A stretch of DNA of 34,338 nucleotides, from assembly GCF_003333305.1 (NCBI RefSeq), contig NZ_QOLD01000061.1:1-34338 (forward strand), written 5' to 3'. This document shows, one piece after another, positions 7,858-19,488 of this stretch (its first letter is position 1; each line of letters begins with the position of its first letter). Origin of the DNA: Candidatus Colwellia aromaticivorans. GTDB lineage: Bacteria > Pseudomonadota > Gammaproteobacteria > Enterobacterales > Alteromonadaceae. The position numbers and the translations under genes were made by a program. The notes below the pieces were generated by a model. That model was not told the DNA's origin, did no database searches, and saw nothing but the letters and a program-made list of their open reading frames with translations.

Positions 7858-9006
7858 ATGAGTGTTGATAAGTTAATCACCCAAAATTTTCGTAATTTAG
7901 ATTCGGTATCTATTAACTTTCATCCTCGATTAAATTTTTTTATTGGTGATAATGGTAGTGGTAAAAGCAGTTTACTCGAAGCCCTTTTCTTCCTTGGTCA
8001 TGGGAAATCGTTTAGAACCACTAAGGTAGATTCACTTGCTCGCCATGAGACTAATAGTTTTGTAGTCAGTGTAAGAGACAGTAATGATCATCAGTTAGGG
8101 TTGAGTAGAGACCTAACTTCTGGTTTAACGAACATAAAAATTGATGGTCAACGATACAATAGGTTATCTGTTCTAGCTAAAAATATTGCTATACAGATTG
8201 TAACACCAGAAAGTTTTAAGCTTTTTTTTGGTGGCCCCAAAGAACGTAGGCGCTTTATTGATTTAGGTATGTTTCACGTGAAACATGACTTTTCAACTCT
8301 GTGGAAGAGTTTTAATAGAGTTCTTAAGCAGCGTAATGCAAGTATTCGTTTAGATGATAGAACAAAGAGTGTAAATAATAATTCAATGTTGTCCTACTGG
8401 ACAGAACAATTTTGCCAACTGTCGATTGAATTATCTACGTTAAGAGCAAGCTATGTATCAGAAATTATTTCTGAATTAAATTGTTGGTTAGCTATTTTGT
8501 TACCCAGTTTAAAAGAAAGAGTAACAGTACAATATTTACAAGGCTGGTCACAAAAGAATACGCTTATTGACGTACTTACTAGCAACCAAGAAAGAGAGGC
8601 CAGTTTTGGTTACAGCCTTTATGGAGCTCACAAATTCGATGTTAAGTTTCTTCTTGATAAGAAAGCGATTGAAACTGAATTATCAAGAGGGCAACAAAAG
8701 TTGTTTTTACTCGCATTAACTTTTGCACAAACAAGTTTCATTGCAAGAGTTAAACGAGTAAAACCAATTTTATTGATAGACGATATAGGTGCAGAATTAG
8801 ATAGTAATTCACGTACTGCATTGTCTAAAGCAATAGATGAATTGGATTGCCAAGTAATAATTACTGCAATCGAATCTAGTGTTTTACAACCTTTTTTAGG
8901 TGCATGTGAAGATAGAAAATACAGTATGTTCCACGTGAAACATGGTAAAGTATTAGAGATATATCCAGACGATTCTGAGTTCAATAAATCAGAAAAAGCA
9001 ATGTAG
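7858..9006 (+). CDS. recF: DNA replication and repair protein RecF
   Basis: RecF is an SMC-like ATPase that with RecO and RecR loads RecA at single-strand gaps. Walker A is GDNGSGKSS (about residues 31-39), the ABC-type signature is LSRGQQKL, and Walker B is PILLIDDIGAELD. I chose ATG 7858, giving MSVDKLITQNFRNL (382 aa), which aligns with the E. coli start; a TTG four codons upstream is the alternative. Neither has a strong ribosome site. The gene contains two parS-like sites that encode MFHVKH peptides, one about a third of the way in and one close to the C-terminus, so its codons have a second job. gyrB follows after 18 nt. Confidence 0.96.
   Translation: MSVDKLITQNFRNLDSVSINFHPRLNFFIGDNGSGKSSLLEALFFLGHGKSFRTTKVDSLARHETNSFVVSVRDSNDHQLGLSRDLTSGLTNIKIDGQRYNRLSVLAKNIAIQIVTPESFKLFFGGPKERRRFIDLGMFHVKHDFSTLWKSFNRVLKQRNASIRLDDRTKSVNNNSMLSYWTEQFCQLSIELSTLRASYVSEIISELNCWLAILLPSLKERVTVQYLQGWSQKNTLIDVLTSNQEREASFGYSLYGAHKFDVKFLLDKKAIETELSRGQQKLFLLALTFAQTSFIARVKRVKPILLIDDIGAELDSNSRTALSKAIDELDCQVIITAIESSVLQPFLGACEDRKYSMFHVKHGKVLEIYPDDSEFNKSEKAM
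8270..8285. other. parS centromere site 1 (inside recF)
   Basis: The 16-bp palindrome TGTTTCACGTGAAACA is the bacterial parS sequence bound by ParB. It is read through in recF as the peptide MFHVKH. The location near dnaA is as expected for chromosomal parS. Confidence 0.92.
8927..8942. other. parS centromere site 2 (inside recF)
   Basis: TGTTCCACGTGAAACA is the common variant of parS with one position departing from perfect dyad symmetry. It lies about 640 bp from the first site and again encodes MFHVKH, near the RecF C-terminus. Confidence 0.9.
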
Positions 9007-9015
9007 AGTGAATAG

Positions 9016-11466
<2,451 letters not shown>

Positions 11467-11510
11467 TAAACTTCTATGCAGTATAAATTGTGTAGTTAAA
11501 ATACAAATAA

Positions 11511-11545
11511 TATACCCGGTCTTCAATACTGGGTTTTTATTTTTT
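11511..11545 (+). terminator. Intrinsic terminator after gyrB
   Basis: A stem of 7-8 bp (ACCCGGT pairing with ACTGGGT, one G-U) is followed by a T-rich tract TTTTTATTTTTT. It lies about 45 nt past the gyrB stop. Confidence 0.8.
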
Positions 11546-11607
11546 AAGCATTACAGTTAAATCAAAAACTTGTAATTAAATTTTAATAAAAGTGAATTTG
11601 AATACCC

Positions 11608-12537
11608 ATGACTAGTTTCAATTGTAAAACGTTTCAGGGCCTAATCTTTCAACTACAAGATTATTGGTCACGTCAAGGTTGCGTTATCGTACAACCATTA
11701 GATTTAGAGGTTGGGGCAGGAACATTCCACCCAATGACTTTTTTGCGTTCAATAGGTCCTGAGCCAATTAGTAGTGCTTATGTACAACCATGTCGACGAC
11801 CAACTGATGGCCGCTATGGTGAAAATCCAAATCGTTTACAACATTATTATCAATTCCAAGTAATGTTAAAACCGTCACCTAAAAATATTCAAGAACTTTA
11901 TCTTAATTCTCTGAAAGAATTAGGTATTGACCCCTTGGTACATGATATTCGCTTTGTTGAAGATAATTGGGAATCACCAACATTAGGTGCGTGGGGCTTA
12001 GGTTGGGAAATATGGCTTAATGGCATGGAAATTACGCAGTTTACCTATTTCCAACAAGTTGGCGGTTTAGAATGTACACCGGTCACCGGTGAGATTACTT
12101 ATGGTTTAGAACGTCTAGCTATGTATATTCAAAATGTAGATAGTATTTATGATCTTGTATGGGCTGATGGCCCTATGGGTACAGTATATTACGGTGATGT
12201 ATTCCATCAAAATGAAGTAGAGCAATCGACTTATAATTTTGAACATGCCGATGTTGATGCACTTTTTAAACAGTTTGATCAATGTGAAAAAGATAGCCAA
12301 AAATTGATTGAAGCCAATTTGCCATTACCAGCTTATGAGCAAGTAATGAAAGCCTCTCATGCGTTCAATTTACTTGATGCTCGCCATGCTATTTCGGTCA
12401 CTGAACGTCAACGTTATATATTACGTGTTAGAACGTTATCAAAAGCTTGTGCACAAGCTTACTATGCTAAACGAGAAGAGCTAGGCTTTCCTCTTTGTAA
12501 AGATAATACTGATAATTCAGTAAAAGGAGATAAATAA
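11608..12537 (+). CDS. glyQ: Glycine--tRNA ligase subunit alpha
   Basis: This is the catalytic alpha subunit of the bacterial alpha2-beta2 glycyl-tRNA synthetase, a class II enzyme. The 309-aa protein includes [57 protein letters not shown] (class II motif 2 region) and [11 protein letters not shown] (motif 3). E. coli GlyQ is 303 aa. Its TAA overlaps the glyS start by one base, so the two subunits are translationally coupled. Confidence 0.98.
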   Translation: MTSFNCKTFQGLIFQLQDYWSRQGCVIVQPLDLEVGAGTFHPMTFLRSIGPEPISSAYVQPCRRPTDGRYGENPNRLQHYYQFQVMLKPSPKNIQELYLNSLKELGIDPLVHDIRFVEDNWESPTLGAWGLGWEIWLNGMEITQFTYFQQVGGLECTPVTGEITYGLERLAMYIQNVDSIYDLVWADGPMGTVYYGDVFHQNEVEQSTYNFEHADVDALFKQFDQCEKDSQKLIEANLPLPAYEQVMKASHAFNLLDARHAISVTERQRYILRVRTLSKACAQAYYAKREELGFPLCKDNTDNSVKGDK

Positions 12538-14600
12538 TGGCTAACGAAACTCTCCTGATTGAATTAGGTACAGAAGAATTACCACCGAAATCTTTAAAAA
12601 CATTAGCGACTGCATTTTATGACAATATTAAAAGTCAGCTTGATAGTAACGATCTTTCTTATTCAGAAATTAAATGGTTTGCTACGCCACGACGTTTAGC
12701 CGTACAAGTACTAGACTTGAACGATAAGCAAGCTGATAAGGTAGTAGAAAAGCGTGGACCCGCGGTTAATGTTGCTTTTGATGAGCAAGGTCAACCAAGT
12801 AAAGCTGCAATGGGGTGGGCTCGTTCTAATGGGATTACCGTTGAGCAAGCAGAACGCTTAATAACACCTAAAGGTGAATGGTTACTACACAAAGCAACGG
12901 TTGCTGGTAAAACTATTAATGATTTAGTCCCTGATATGGTTGTTACGGCATTAAATAAATTACCTATTGCTAAACCAATGCGTTGGGGCTCAGAACGTAT
13001 TCAGTTTATTAGACCTGCTCATACATTAACTTTAATGTATGGTGAACAAGTTATTGTTGGTGCTGCGTTAGGTGTTGATTCAAGTAATCAAGTACAAGGC
13101 CATAGATTTCATCATCAAGGCTTAGTTACACTTAAACATGCCAATGATTATCAAGCTGAGTTATTGAAAGCGTACGTGGAAGTAGATTACCAAGCACGAC
13201 AAGATAAAATTATTGAACAAATTAAAAAAACAGCAGATGACATTGCTGCTGTTGCTTTAATTGATGAATACTTATTAGAAGAGGTGACCTCATTAGTTGA
13301 ATGGCCAGTAACGCTAGTGGGCACGTTCGATGAAGATTTTCTTAAAGTACCAGCAGAACCTTTGATTTATTCAATGAAAGATCATCAAAAATATTTCCCA
13401 GTAACTAATAATAATGGTGAATTGGTTAATAAATTTATTTTTGTATCCAATATAGAATCAAAAGATCCACAACAAGTGATTTTTGGTAATGAGAAAGTTA
13501 TTCGTCCTCGTTTAGCGGATGCTGAATTTTTCTTTAAAACCGATCAAAAGCAAACACTTGAATCAAGATTGACCACTTTAGAAACGGTTCTGTTTCAAAA
13601 ACAATTAGGTACATTAAAAGATAAATCTGAAAGAATAGCCCACTTAAGTCATTTGATTGCTGAGAAAATAGGTGAAAATGGCGTTGATGCCTATCGTGCA
13701 GGTTTATTAAGTAAAACAGACTTAATGTCAGATATGGTCTTAGAATTTCCACAAGTACAAGGCACTATGGGTAAGTACTACGCATTAAATGATGGTGAAA
13801 ATGAAGCGATAGCTCAAGCATTAGAAGATCAATATCGTCCACGTTATGCGGGTGACAACTTACCTGAAGCTACAATCGGTTGTGCAGTTGCTATCAGTGA
13901 TAAAATTGACACCTTAGTTGGTATATTTGGTATTAATCAATCACCTAAAGGTGATAAAGACCCATTTGCGCTACGAAGAGCAGCAATAGGTGTGATACGT
14001 ATAATCATTGAGAAACAACTTAATTTAGACCTTGTTACGCTTATTAACGAAAGTATTAGTTTATTCGGCGACAAATTATCAAATGAAAACACCGCTGAGA
14101 ACGTACTTGATTTTATCATGGGGCGTTTCCGTGCTTTCTATCAAGAGCAGGGTATTGCTGTTGATGTGATTCAGGCTGTTCTGGCGAAAAAACCAAGTGC
14201 TCCGCTAGATTTTGATAAACGTATTAAAGCGGTAAGTTATTTTGGTGAGCTACCAGAAGCTGAAACATTAGCGGCAGCGAATAAGCGCGTAGCTAATATT
14301 CTTGCTAAGTTTGATGGCCAACTTTATGAAGGCTTTAAAACTGAGCTGGCGACTGAACAAGCGGAAAGAGATCTTGCTGATGTTTTTCAAAGTATCAACT
14401 TAAAAGTGTCGCCATTAATGGCAGATAAAAACTATCAAGCTGCATTATCTGAGCTTGCTCAGTTAAAAACGCCTATTGATACATTTTTTGATAACGTAAT
14501 GGTGATGAGTGACGATGAAGCGGTTAAAATCAATCGCTTAACCTTACTTAATGAAATCCGGAACAGCTTCTTTGCTATTGCGGATATTTCTTTATTGTAA
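12537..14600 (+). CDS. glyS: Glycine--tRNA ligase subunit beta
   Basis: This is the beta subunit of glycyl-tRNA synthetase, which binds tRNA-Gly. The 687-aa protein begins with the family-typical LLIELGTEELPPKSL, and includes MRWGSERIQFIRP, SMKDHQKYFPV and DPFALRRAAIGVIRI. The C-terminal helical anticodon-binding domain is complete. E. coli GlyS is 689 aa. It overlaps glyQ by one base and has a good AAGGAG ribosome site. A strong terminator follows. Confidence 0.98.
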   Translation: MANETLLIELGTEELPPKSLKTLATAFYDNIKSQLDSNDLSYSEIKWFATPRRLAVQVLDLNDKQADKVVEKRGPAVNVAFDEQGQPSKAAMGWARSNGITVEQAERLITPKGEWLLHKATVAGKTINDLVPDMVVTALNKLPIAKPMRWGSERIQFIRPAHTLTLMYGEQVIVGAALGVDSSNQVQGHRFHHQGLVTLKHANDYQAELLKAYVEVDYQARQDKIIEQIKKTADDIAAVALIDEYLLEEVTSLVEWPVTLVGTFDEDFLKVPAEPLIYSMKDHQKYFPVTNNNGELVNKFIFVSNIESKDPQQVIFGNEKVIRPRLADAEFFFKTDQKQTLESRLTTLETVLFQKQLGTLKDKSERIAHLSHLIAEKIGENGVDAYRAGLLSKTDLMSDMVLEFPQVQGTMGKYYALNDGENEAIAQALEDQYRPRYAGDNLPEATIGCAVAISDKIDTLVGIFGINQSPKGDKDPFALRRAAIGVIRIIIEKQLNLDLVTLINESISLFGDKLSNENTAENVLDFIMGRFRAFYQEQGIAVDVIQAVLAKKPSAPLDFDKRIKAVSYFGELPEAETLAAANKRVANILAKFDGQLYEGFKTELATEQAERDLADVFQSINLKVSPLMADKNYQAALSELAQLKTPIDTFFDNVMVMSDDEAVKINRLTLLNEIRNSFFAIADISLL

Positions 14601-14624
14601 AAAATGTTATAAATCTAGAGTGAC

Positions 14625-14656
14625 AAAAAAAGGGCATAGTAATATGCCCTTTTTTA
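14625..14656 (+). terminator. Intrinsic terminator of glyQS
   Basis: A long stem (AAAAAGGGCATA with TATGCCCTTTTT) around a short loop runs into a T-tract, 24 nt past the glyS stop. Confidence 0.9.
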
Positions 14657-14715
14657 TTGCTTGCAGTAAAATACTCACCTGTATATTTTATGAAGGGTCA
14701 AAAGCTGCAGGAACA

Positions 14716-15079
14716 TATACCCGTGTTACTTCAAAATGCAGGATTCCGCTGGAATTAGAAACGTCTTTAGGCACAGGTTCATAGTTCCAGACTGAACCTA
14801 AGTACCTACATCCATGTACGCAAGGCATTGATTGAAGATAATAGTTGTTCTATTGTCGAAATTAATAACGCTGCATAAAACGTTTCTAAACAAGCCCTAT
14901 GGGGATGTCTGAGTAAATCATGCTCTTCGTTGCATCTGTTTTTAAGGGCGCTACATGGATGTAGCTTATTAGAGAATGCAGGAGCATATTCTCCTGAATA
15001 ACCCTTAATAAAAAGATGCGCCTTGATCATGAATCGCTCAGGCATCCTGAAACACGCATTTTGAGGTGTCACGAGTATA
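14716..15079 (+). repeat. Non-coding TATACCC element, copy B1
   Basis: This 364-bp element is bounded by imperfect inverted ends: TATACCCGTG on the left; the right end reverse-complements to TATACTCGTG, and both arms continue to CTCAAAATGC or CTTCAAAATGC. It shares with copy B2 the blocks TGCAGGATTCCGCTGGAATT, AAGGCATTGA, GCATAAAACGTTT and CCTTGATCATGA. It is longer than B2 because of two extra segments with their own hairpins, including CTACATCCATGTA paired with TACATGGATGTAG. A hairpin AATAG-TTGTT-CTATT lies at 14840-14854. Reading frames across it are accidental. Apart from the glyS terminator it is all I see in the gene-free stretch 14657-15092. Confidence 0.75.
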
Positions 15080-15134
15080 TACCTGCCTACAACTCAAGTT
15101 AACAATCATAAAGAAACAACAATAAATCAGACCT

Positions 15135-15148
15135 TTGAGCTAGATCAA
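15135..15148. promoter_or_regulatory. Possible FNR/CRP-family site upstream of ydcH
   Basis: TTGAGCTAGATCAA matches the FNR consensus TTGAT-N4-ATCAA at nine of ten fixed positions. It lies about 80 bp upstream of ydcH. It could instead bind another CRP/FNR-family regulator or be chance. The rest of 15093-15228 shows no other clear signal. Confidence 0.4.
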
Positions 15149-15228
15149 ATACTGACAAAGATAAAGGCGTAAAGTATTAATGAATATAGATAAAACTTAA
15201 AGAAAGACATGACACACAGGAGAATACT

Positions 15229-15480
15229 ATGACCATACAAAAACATGATCTACACCATGAGTTTCCAGAGTTTAATAATGAGATTCACCATTTAAAAATG
15301 AATGATAATCACTTTGCCCGCTTATTTACTGAGTACCATAAAACTGATCAAGAAGTACACCGGATAGAGCAGGGTGTAGAAAATACCAGTGATGAATATA
15401 TCGAAAAGAGAAAGAAGCAAAGGTTAAAGCTAAAAGATGAATTGTTTGTTATGTTAAAAAAAGTAAAGTTACCTGCATAA
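15229..15480 (+). CDS. YdcH family (DUF465) small protein
   Basis: This 83-aa charged, helical protein belongs to the YdcH/DUF465 family, whose function is unknown. Visible family features are EFPEFNNEIHHLKMNDNHFA near the N-terminus, a central glutamate-rich helix, and a basic KKQRLKLKDELFVML helix near the end. No membrane segment or signal peptide is seen. It has a good AGGAG ribosome site and a possible FNR-type box upstream. It converges on tusA, and the pair is bracketed by two inverted repeat elements. Confidence 0.85.
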   Translation: MTIQKHDLHHEFPEFNNEIHHLKMNDNHFARLFTEYHKTDQEVHRIEQGVENTSDEYIEKRKKQRLKLKDELFVMLKKVKLPA

Positions 15481-15496
15481 TAAATTATTGCTCTAA

Positions 15497-15532
15497 CGAG
15501 CAAGGAGAACTAATAAAGAGTTTTAGTTCTTC
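15497..15532. terminator. Possible shared terminator between ydcH and tusA
   Basis: An 8-bp stem (AGAACTAA with TTAGTTCT) with a 9-nt loop lies between the convergent ydcH and tusA stops and overlaps the tusA 3' end. The T-tract is weak, so this is tentative. Confidence 0.35.
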
Positions 15533-15768
15533 TTGATTACAAACAGGTAAGGTTTACCGTCTACTTTTTTAGCGACAAGCTCATGATCCATAAATCGACA
15601 GAAGCTAGGAATGTCACGCGTAGTTGAAGGATCATCACACTTAATTAATAACGTTTCACCAGAGGCTATTTTTCTTATATTTAGGCGCACCATCATTACG
15701 GGTTCTGGACAGCGTAATCCCATAGCATCAAGAATATGGTCAGTTGTTTGGAAAATAGTGTCTAGCAT
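15523..15768 (-). CDS. tusA: Sulfurtransferase TusA
   Basis: TusA accepts persulfide sulfur from IscS and passes it through the Tus relay for 2-thiolation of wobble uridine in tRNA. The 81-aa protein has the SirA-like fold signature [20 protein letters not shown] with the catalytic Cys20, then the conserved [20 protein letters not shown] and a C-terminal [10 protein letters not shown]. Length and sequence closely follow E. coli TusA. It is convergent with ydcH. Both TusA and MnmE, encoded elsewhere in this window, modify the same wobble position, but they are not linked as an operon. Confidence 0.95.
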   Translation of the reverse strand: MLDTIFQTTDHILDAMGLRCPEPVMMVRLNIRKIASGETLLIKCDDPSTTRDIPSFCRFMDHELVAKKVDGKPYLFVIKKN

Positions 15769-15865
15769 AGAGGCAATTAAAATAGTTAGATAATAAAGCT
15801 AAGGATATTGTACTGTATTTGAATAATAATTAAGAGTAGATCAATTATTTAATTAGTCTCTGAAC

Positions 15866-16080
15866 TATACCCAAACCTCCTCAGAATGCCAGAATAAATC
15901 ATGATCAAGGTGCATCTTAATATTAATGGTTGTTCAGTCGTCCCCAAAGGGCTGGTTTAAAACGTTTTATGCTGCGTTATATACTTTGATAAGGGACTAA
16001 TCATTCTCTTCACTCAATGCCTTACTTAAATGCGTTTCTAATTCCAGCGGAATCCTGCACTTTAAAGTGGTTTGGGTATA
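15866..16080 (-). repeat. Non-coding TATACCC element, copy B2 (inverted)
   Basis: This 215-bp element has near-perfect ends, TATACCCAAACC at the left and its inverse GGTTTGGGTATA at the right. It is in the opposite orientation to B1 and shares its internal blocks, including the 20-bp TGCAGGATTCCGCTGGAATT. B1 and B2 bracket the ydcH-tusA segment. The remainder of 15769-16120 shows no gene. Confidence 0.75.
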
Positions 16081-16120
16081 TACTGAGATACATTGAATAA
16101 ACGGATTAAAATTAAAATAC

Positions 16121-18055
16121 ATGACGGTTAGTTTAGTGCAAAAAATGTTGTTAGTTATATTGGCTTGTGTATACAGCCTAGGCGCACTTGCTAGTGAGCC
16201 ACTGAACTTAATAGCAGATAAAATTCAGCAACAGCGATTTATTAAAGCAGAAAAACTAGTATATAAGAGTAAATCTACACAATACAAATCACTTTATAAC
16301 CATCTTCATTATTATCCGTTACAACCTTATTTAGATCAGAAGCGTTTGCTAAATAGTATTCGCTTGTCTAATACAGTAGAAATAAATGAATTTTTAGTTA
16401 AATATAAAGGAACACCGCTTGACTGGCCATTACGGAAAACGTGGTTAAAATATTTGGCAAAGAAAAAACAAGGATTATTATTTTTACAGGTTTATAAGCC
16501 GACATCCAATGCGGAATTAAGTTGTCAGTACCTTAAATTTAGGCTCGCATCAGGCTTACCTGAAAGCGTGGTCTTGCCTGAAGTAACTAAGTTATGGAAG
16601 GTTGGGAAATCACAAAGTAAAGAGTGTGACCCATTATTCGAACGCTGGCAAAAAGCAGGTTATCAAACTAATGCCGTAGTGTGGCAACGTATTGCTTTAG
16701 CGGCTGATGGCGGCAAACACACCTTAATTCCTTACTTAACCAAGTTATTACCACCAGAACAGCAATACTTAGCTGAGTTGTGGCATAAAGTTCGCCGTGA
16801 TCCATCACTGGTAGGAAAGTTAAAATATTTTCCTAACAACTCAATACGTGAAACTGAAATATTAGCTTATGGTTTAATGCGTCTTATTTGGCGTCATCCA
16901 AACAACGCCATTCGTAGTTATAAAAAAGCGCAGCAGAAGTTTGTATTTACACATGCGCAGCAGCGACGTATCAATGAAAAATTTGCCTTAGCATTGTCGG
17001 CAAAAAATCATCAACAGGCTCAAGTGTGGTTGGATAAACTGGAGTTCAGTTCTTTAAATAAAAATATGTTGCAGTGGCGTTTATCACAGGCTTTAAAAGA
17101 ACAAGACTGGCAACGCCTTATTGTTGATTTAAAACTATTACCCAGTCAGTATAAAGACGATTTAAAATGGAAGTATTGGTATGCACGGGCATTAATCGCA
17201 ACAGATGCTGTTGAACGTGGCCAATATTTGTTACAACAGTTGGCAAATGAGCGGCATTATTATGGTTTTTTAGCCGCAAGTTATTTACGAGCGCCAGCGA
17301 GCATGCAACATAAACCGTTGGCGTTTTCTTACGCAGAAAAGCGACGGGTTATAAATTACCCTGCCGCAAAAAGAGCATTTGAATTCTATCATTTAGGGCG
17401 TTATTACAAGGCGCGTTCTGAGTGGAATTATCTAATTAGCCAACTAACCAATAGAGAAAAATTGATTGCAGCAAAAGTGGCTAATGAAAACCAATGGTTT
17501 GATCGAACCATTTTTACTTTAGCTAAAGTTGGTTATTTAGATGACGTAACACTCCGGTTTCCTAAAGCATTTGATGAAGAGATTAACCGTCATGCGAATA
17601 ATGAAAAAATAGCACCGGCATGGGCATTTGCGATTGCCCGTCGAGAAAGCTCTTTTATGACGGATGCTCATTCATCTGCGGGAGCAGAAGGTTTGATGCA
17701 ACTAATGCCTAATACCGCTAAATCGCTAAAAAAAGGTAAAATTAATCGTAATTATTTACTCAATGCTGACAACAACATTCAACTTGGTACTCGTTATTTG
17801 AAAAAGCTACTTGATAGAAATAGCGGGAATCAGGTCTTAGCAACAGCCGCTTATAATGCTGGGCCACATAGAGTAAAAAGTTGGCTGAAAAATTTAAAAG
17901 CGATTCCTGCTGATATTTGGATAGAAACTATTCCCTTTAAAGAAACACGAGATTATGTAAAAAGTGTTTTAGCATATCAAGAAATATATCAGCATGAGCC
18001 AGGGCAGGTTAGTCAGCTTTTTGTGCAAGTTACTAATATGAATATCGGTGATTAA
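16121..18055 (+). CDS. slt: Soluble lytic murein transglycosylase (Slt family)
   Basis: This periplasmic enzyme cleaves the MurNAc-GlcNAc bond of peptidoglycan, leaving 1,6-anhydro-MurNAc. The 644-aa protein begins with a signal peptide (cleavage likely after LGALA). A long superhelical domain follows, then the C-terminal SLT catalytic domain. Motifs are AIARRESSF with the catalytic Glu near residue 509, GAEGLMQLMP, NIQLGTRYL, AAYNAGPHRVKSWL and ETRDYVKSVLAYQ. Length and order match E. coli Slt70. It has no clear ribosome site; the start at 16121 gives a proper signal peptide. It is likely monocistronic; pepQ follows after about 100 nt. Confidence 0.95.
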   Translation: MTVSLVQKMLLVILACVYSLGALASEPLNLIADKIQQQRFIKAEKLVYKSKSTQYKSLYNHLHYYPLQPYLDQKRLLNSIRLSNTVEINEFLVKYKGTPLDWPLRKTWLKYLAKKKQGLLFLQVYKPTSNAELSCQYLKFRLASGLPESVVLPEVTKLWKVGKSQSKECDPLFERWQKAGYQTNAVVWQRIALAADGGKHTLIPYLTKLLPPEQQYLAELWHKVRRDPSLVGKLKYFPNNSIRETEILAYGLMRLIWRHPNNAIRSYKKAQQKFVFTHAQQRRINEKFALALSAKNHQQAQVWLDKLEFSSLNKNMLQWRLSQALKEQDWQRLIVDLKLLPSQYKDDLKWKYWYARALIATDAVERGQYLLQQLANERHYYGFLAASYLRAPASMQHKPLAFSYAEKRRVINYPAAKRAFEFYHLGRYYKARSEWNYLISQLTNREKLIAAKVANENQWFDRTIFTLAKVGYLDDVTLRFPKAFDEEINRHANNEKIAPAWAFAIARRESSFMTDAHSSAGAEGLMQLMPNTAKSLKKGKINRNYLLNADNNIQLGTRYLKKLLDRNSGNQVLATAAYNAGPHRVKSWLKNLKAIPADIWIETIPFKETRDYVKSVLAYQEIYQHEPGQVSQLFVQVTNMNIGD

Positions 18056-18153
18056 ACTGCAAATATTTAGATACACCTCTAATCGCTAGCTTTAGCCGTA
18101 CCTAACTTGAAAAAAACGTTATGTCATCAAGAAAAAACTTCAGGGGCGCTTTA

Positions 18154-19482
18154 ATGAGTAAGCAAACAAATAAGTTAAAAGAAGAATATTCACAGCATTT
18201 AGATCAATTACAACAAAGAACCAAGCAGGCGTTGTCGCGCGAAAATATTGAAGGTATTGTTATTCATTCTGGTCAAGAGGTTAAAGCTTTTCTTGATGAC
18301 AATACTTACCCTTTTAGAGTAAACCCTCACTTTAAACATTGGTTACCATTAATTGATGCACCTAACTGTTGGCTTATCATTAATGGTGAAGATAAACCAA
18401 CGTTAGTCTATTATCAACCAGTTGATTTTTGGCATAAAATAAAACCTTTAACAGAAAGTTATTGGGGAAAGTTTTTTGACATAAAAATTCTGAAACAGGC
18501 GAGTGATGTTGATAAATTATTGCCTTATGATAAAAAAGGTTTCGCTTATATTGGTAGCCATGTTGAAGTTGCCAAAGTGCTTGGTTTTGAAGCTATTAAC
18601 CCTGAACCCCTGCTTAATTATTTTCATTATCATCGCGCTTATAAAACCCCTTATGAACAAGAGTGTTTACGTCAATCAAACAGTTTAGCTGTAACGGCAC
18701 ATAAAGTCGCTAAGATGGCTTTTTTAAGTGGGGATACTGAATTCGAGATTCAAAATGCTTATCTTAATGCCATAGGTTATACCGCGAATGAAACACCTTA
18801 TGGCAATATTGTCGCGTTAAATAAAAACTGTTCTATTTTGCATTATATGGGTTTAGATAAAATACCTCCGCAAGCACATCAATCTTTTCTAATTGATGCT
18901 GGCGCTAATTTTAATGGCTATGCTGCTGATATTACGCGTACTTATTCTTTTAAACGGGATAAATTCGCTGAATTGATCGCACGTATGGATAAACTCATGT
19001 TAAATGTAGCGAAGGGCTTAAAGCCAGGGCTATGTTATGTTGATTTACACATTGCTGCCTACCAAGAAATAGCACAAGTGTTGGTGGAGTTTGATTTTAT
19101 CAATGTGAGTGCTGATACCGCAATAGGTTCAGGCATAGTGAGTACATTTTTCCCTCATGGCTTGGGACATCACCTTGGTTTACAAGTACACGATGTTGGC
19201 GGTTTTATGGCTGATGAGCGCGGTACACATATTAATGCACCAGAAGCGCACCCATTTTTACGTTCATCAAGAGTTATTGAAGCAGGGCAAGTATTTACCA
19301 TTGAACCAGGTTTGTATTTTATAGACTCTTTACTGCAAAACTTGAAAGAATCAGCTAGTAGCGATCAAGTTAATTGGCAAAATGTAGATGAAATGCGTGC
19401 CTTTGGTGGTATTCGCATAGAGGATAATATTATTGTTCATCAATCACATAATGAAAATATGACCCGTGATTTAGGTTTATAA
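18154..19482 (+). CDS. pepQ: Xaa-Pro dipeptidase PepQ
   Basis: PepQ is a cytosolic metalloenzyme that hydrolyses dipeptides with C-terminal proline. The C-terminal pita-bread domain has the metal ligands in LIDAGANFNGYAADITRTYS (Asp248 and Asp259), FPHGLGHHLGLQVHD, TIEPGLYF and GGIRIEDN. The N-terminal domain matches E. coli PepQ (YPFRVNPHFKHWLP, VDFWHKI). I chose the ATG at 18154 because AGGGG lies upstream and the 442-aa product matches the 443-aa E. coli protein; an ATG at 18121 would add 11 residues without family support. pepQ-yigZ-trkH is the same order as in E. coli, with gaps of 6 and 31 nt, so they are probably one operon. Confidence 0.96.
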   Translation: MSKQTNKLKEEYSQHLDQLQQRTKQALSRENIEGIVIHSGQEVKAFLDDNTYPFRVNPHFKHWLPLIDAPNCWLIINGEDKPTLVYYQPVDFWHKIKPLTESYWGKFFDIKILKQASDVDKLLPYDKKGFAYIGSHVEVAKVLGFEAINPEPLLNYFHYHRAYKTPYEQECLRQSNSLAVTAHKVAKMAFLSGDTEFEIQNAYLNAIGYTANETPYGNIVALNKNCSILHYMGLDKIPPQAHQSFLIDAGANFNGYAADITRTYSFKRDKFAELIARMDKLMLNVAKGLKPGLCYVDLHIAAYQEIAQVLVEFDFINVSADTAIGSGIVSTFFPHGLGHHLGLQVHDVGGFMADERGTHINAPEAHPFLRSSRVIEAGQVFTIEPGLYFIDSLLQNLKESASSDQVNWQNVDEMRAFGGIRIEDNIIVHQSHNENMTRDLGL

Positions 19483-19488
19483 TTTATC

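Noticed and set aside
11511..11545. TATACCCGG after gyrB as another end of the TATACCC repeat
   Set aside because: It is explained by a terminator stem and has no partner end or internal repeat blocks.
14551..14784. Open frame running from the glyS end into repeat B1
   Set aside because: It overlaps glyS and a terminator and continues into a non-coding repeat; its peptide only reflects the repeat sequence.
14806..15072. Minus-strand open frame of 88 codons inside repeat B1
   Set aside because: It lies wholly within the repeat, is not kept open in copies B2 or B3, and matches no family I know.
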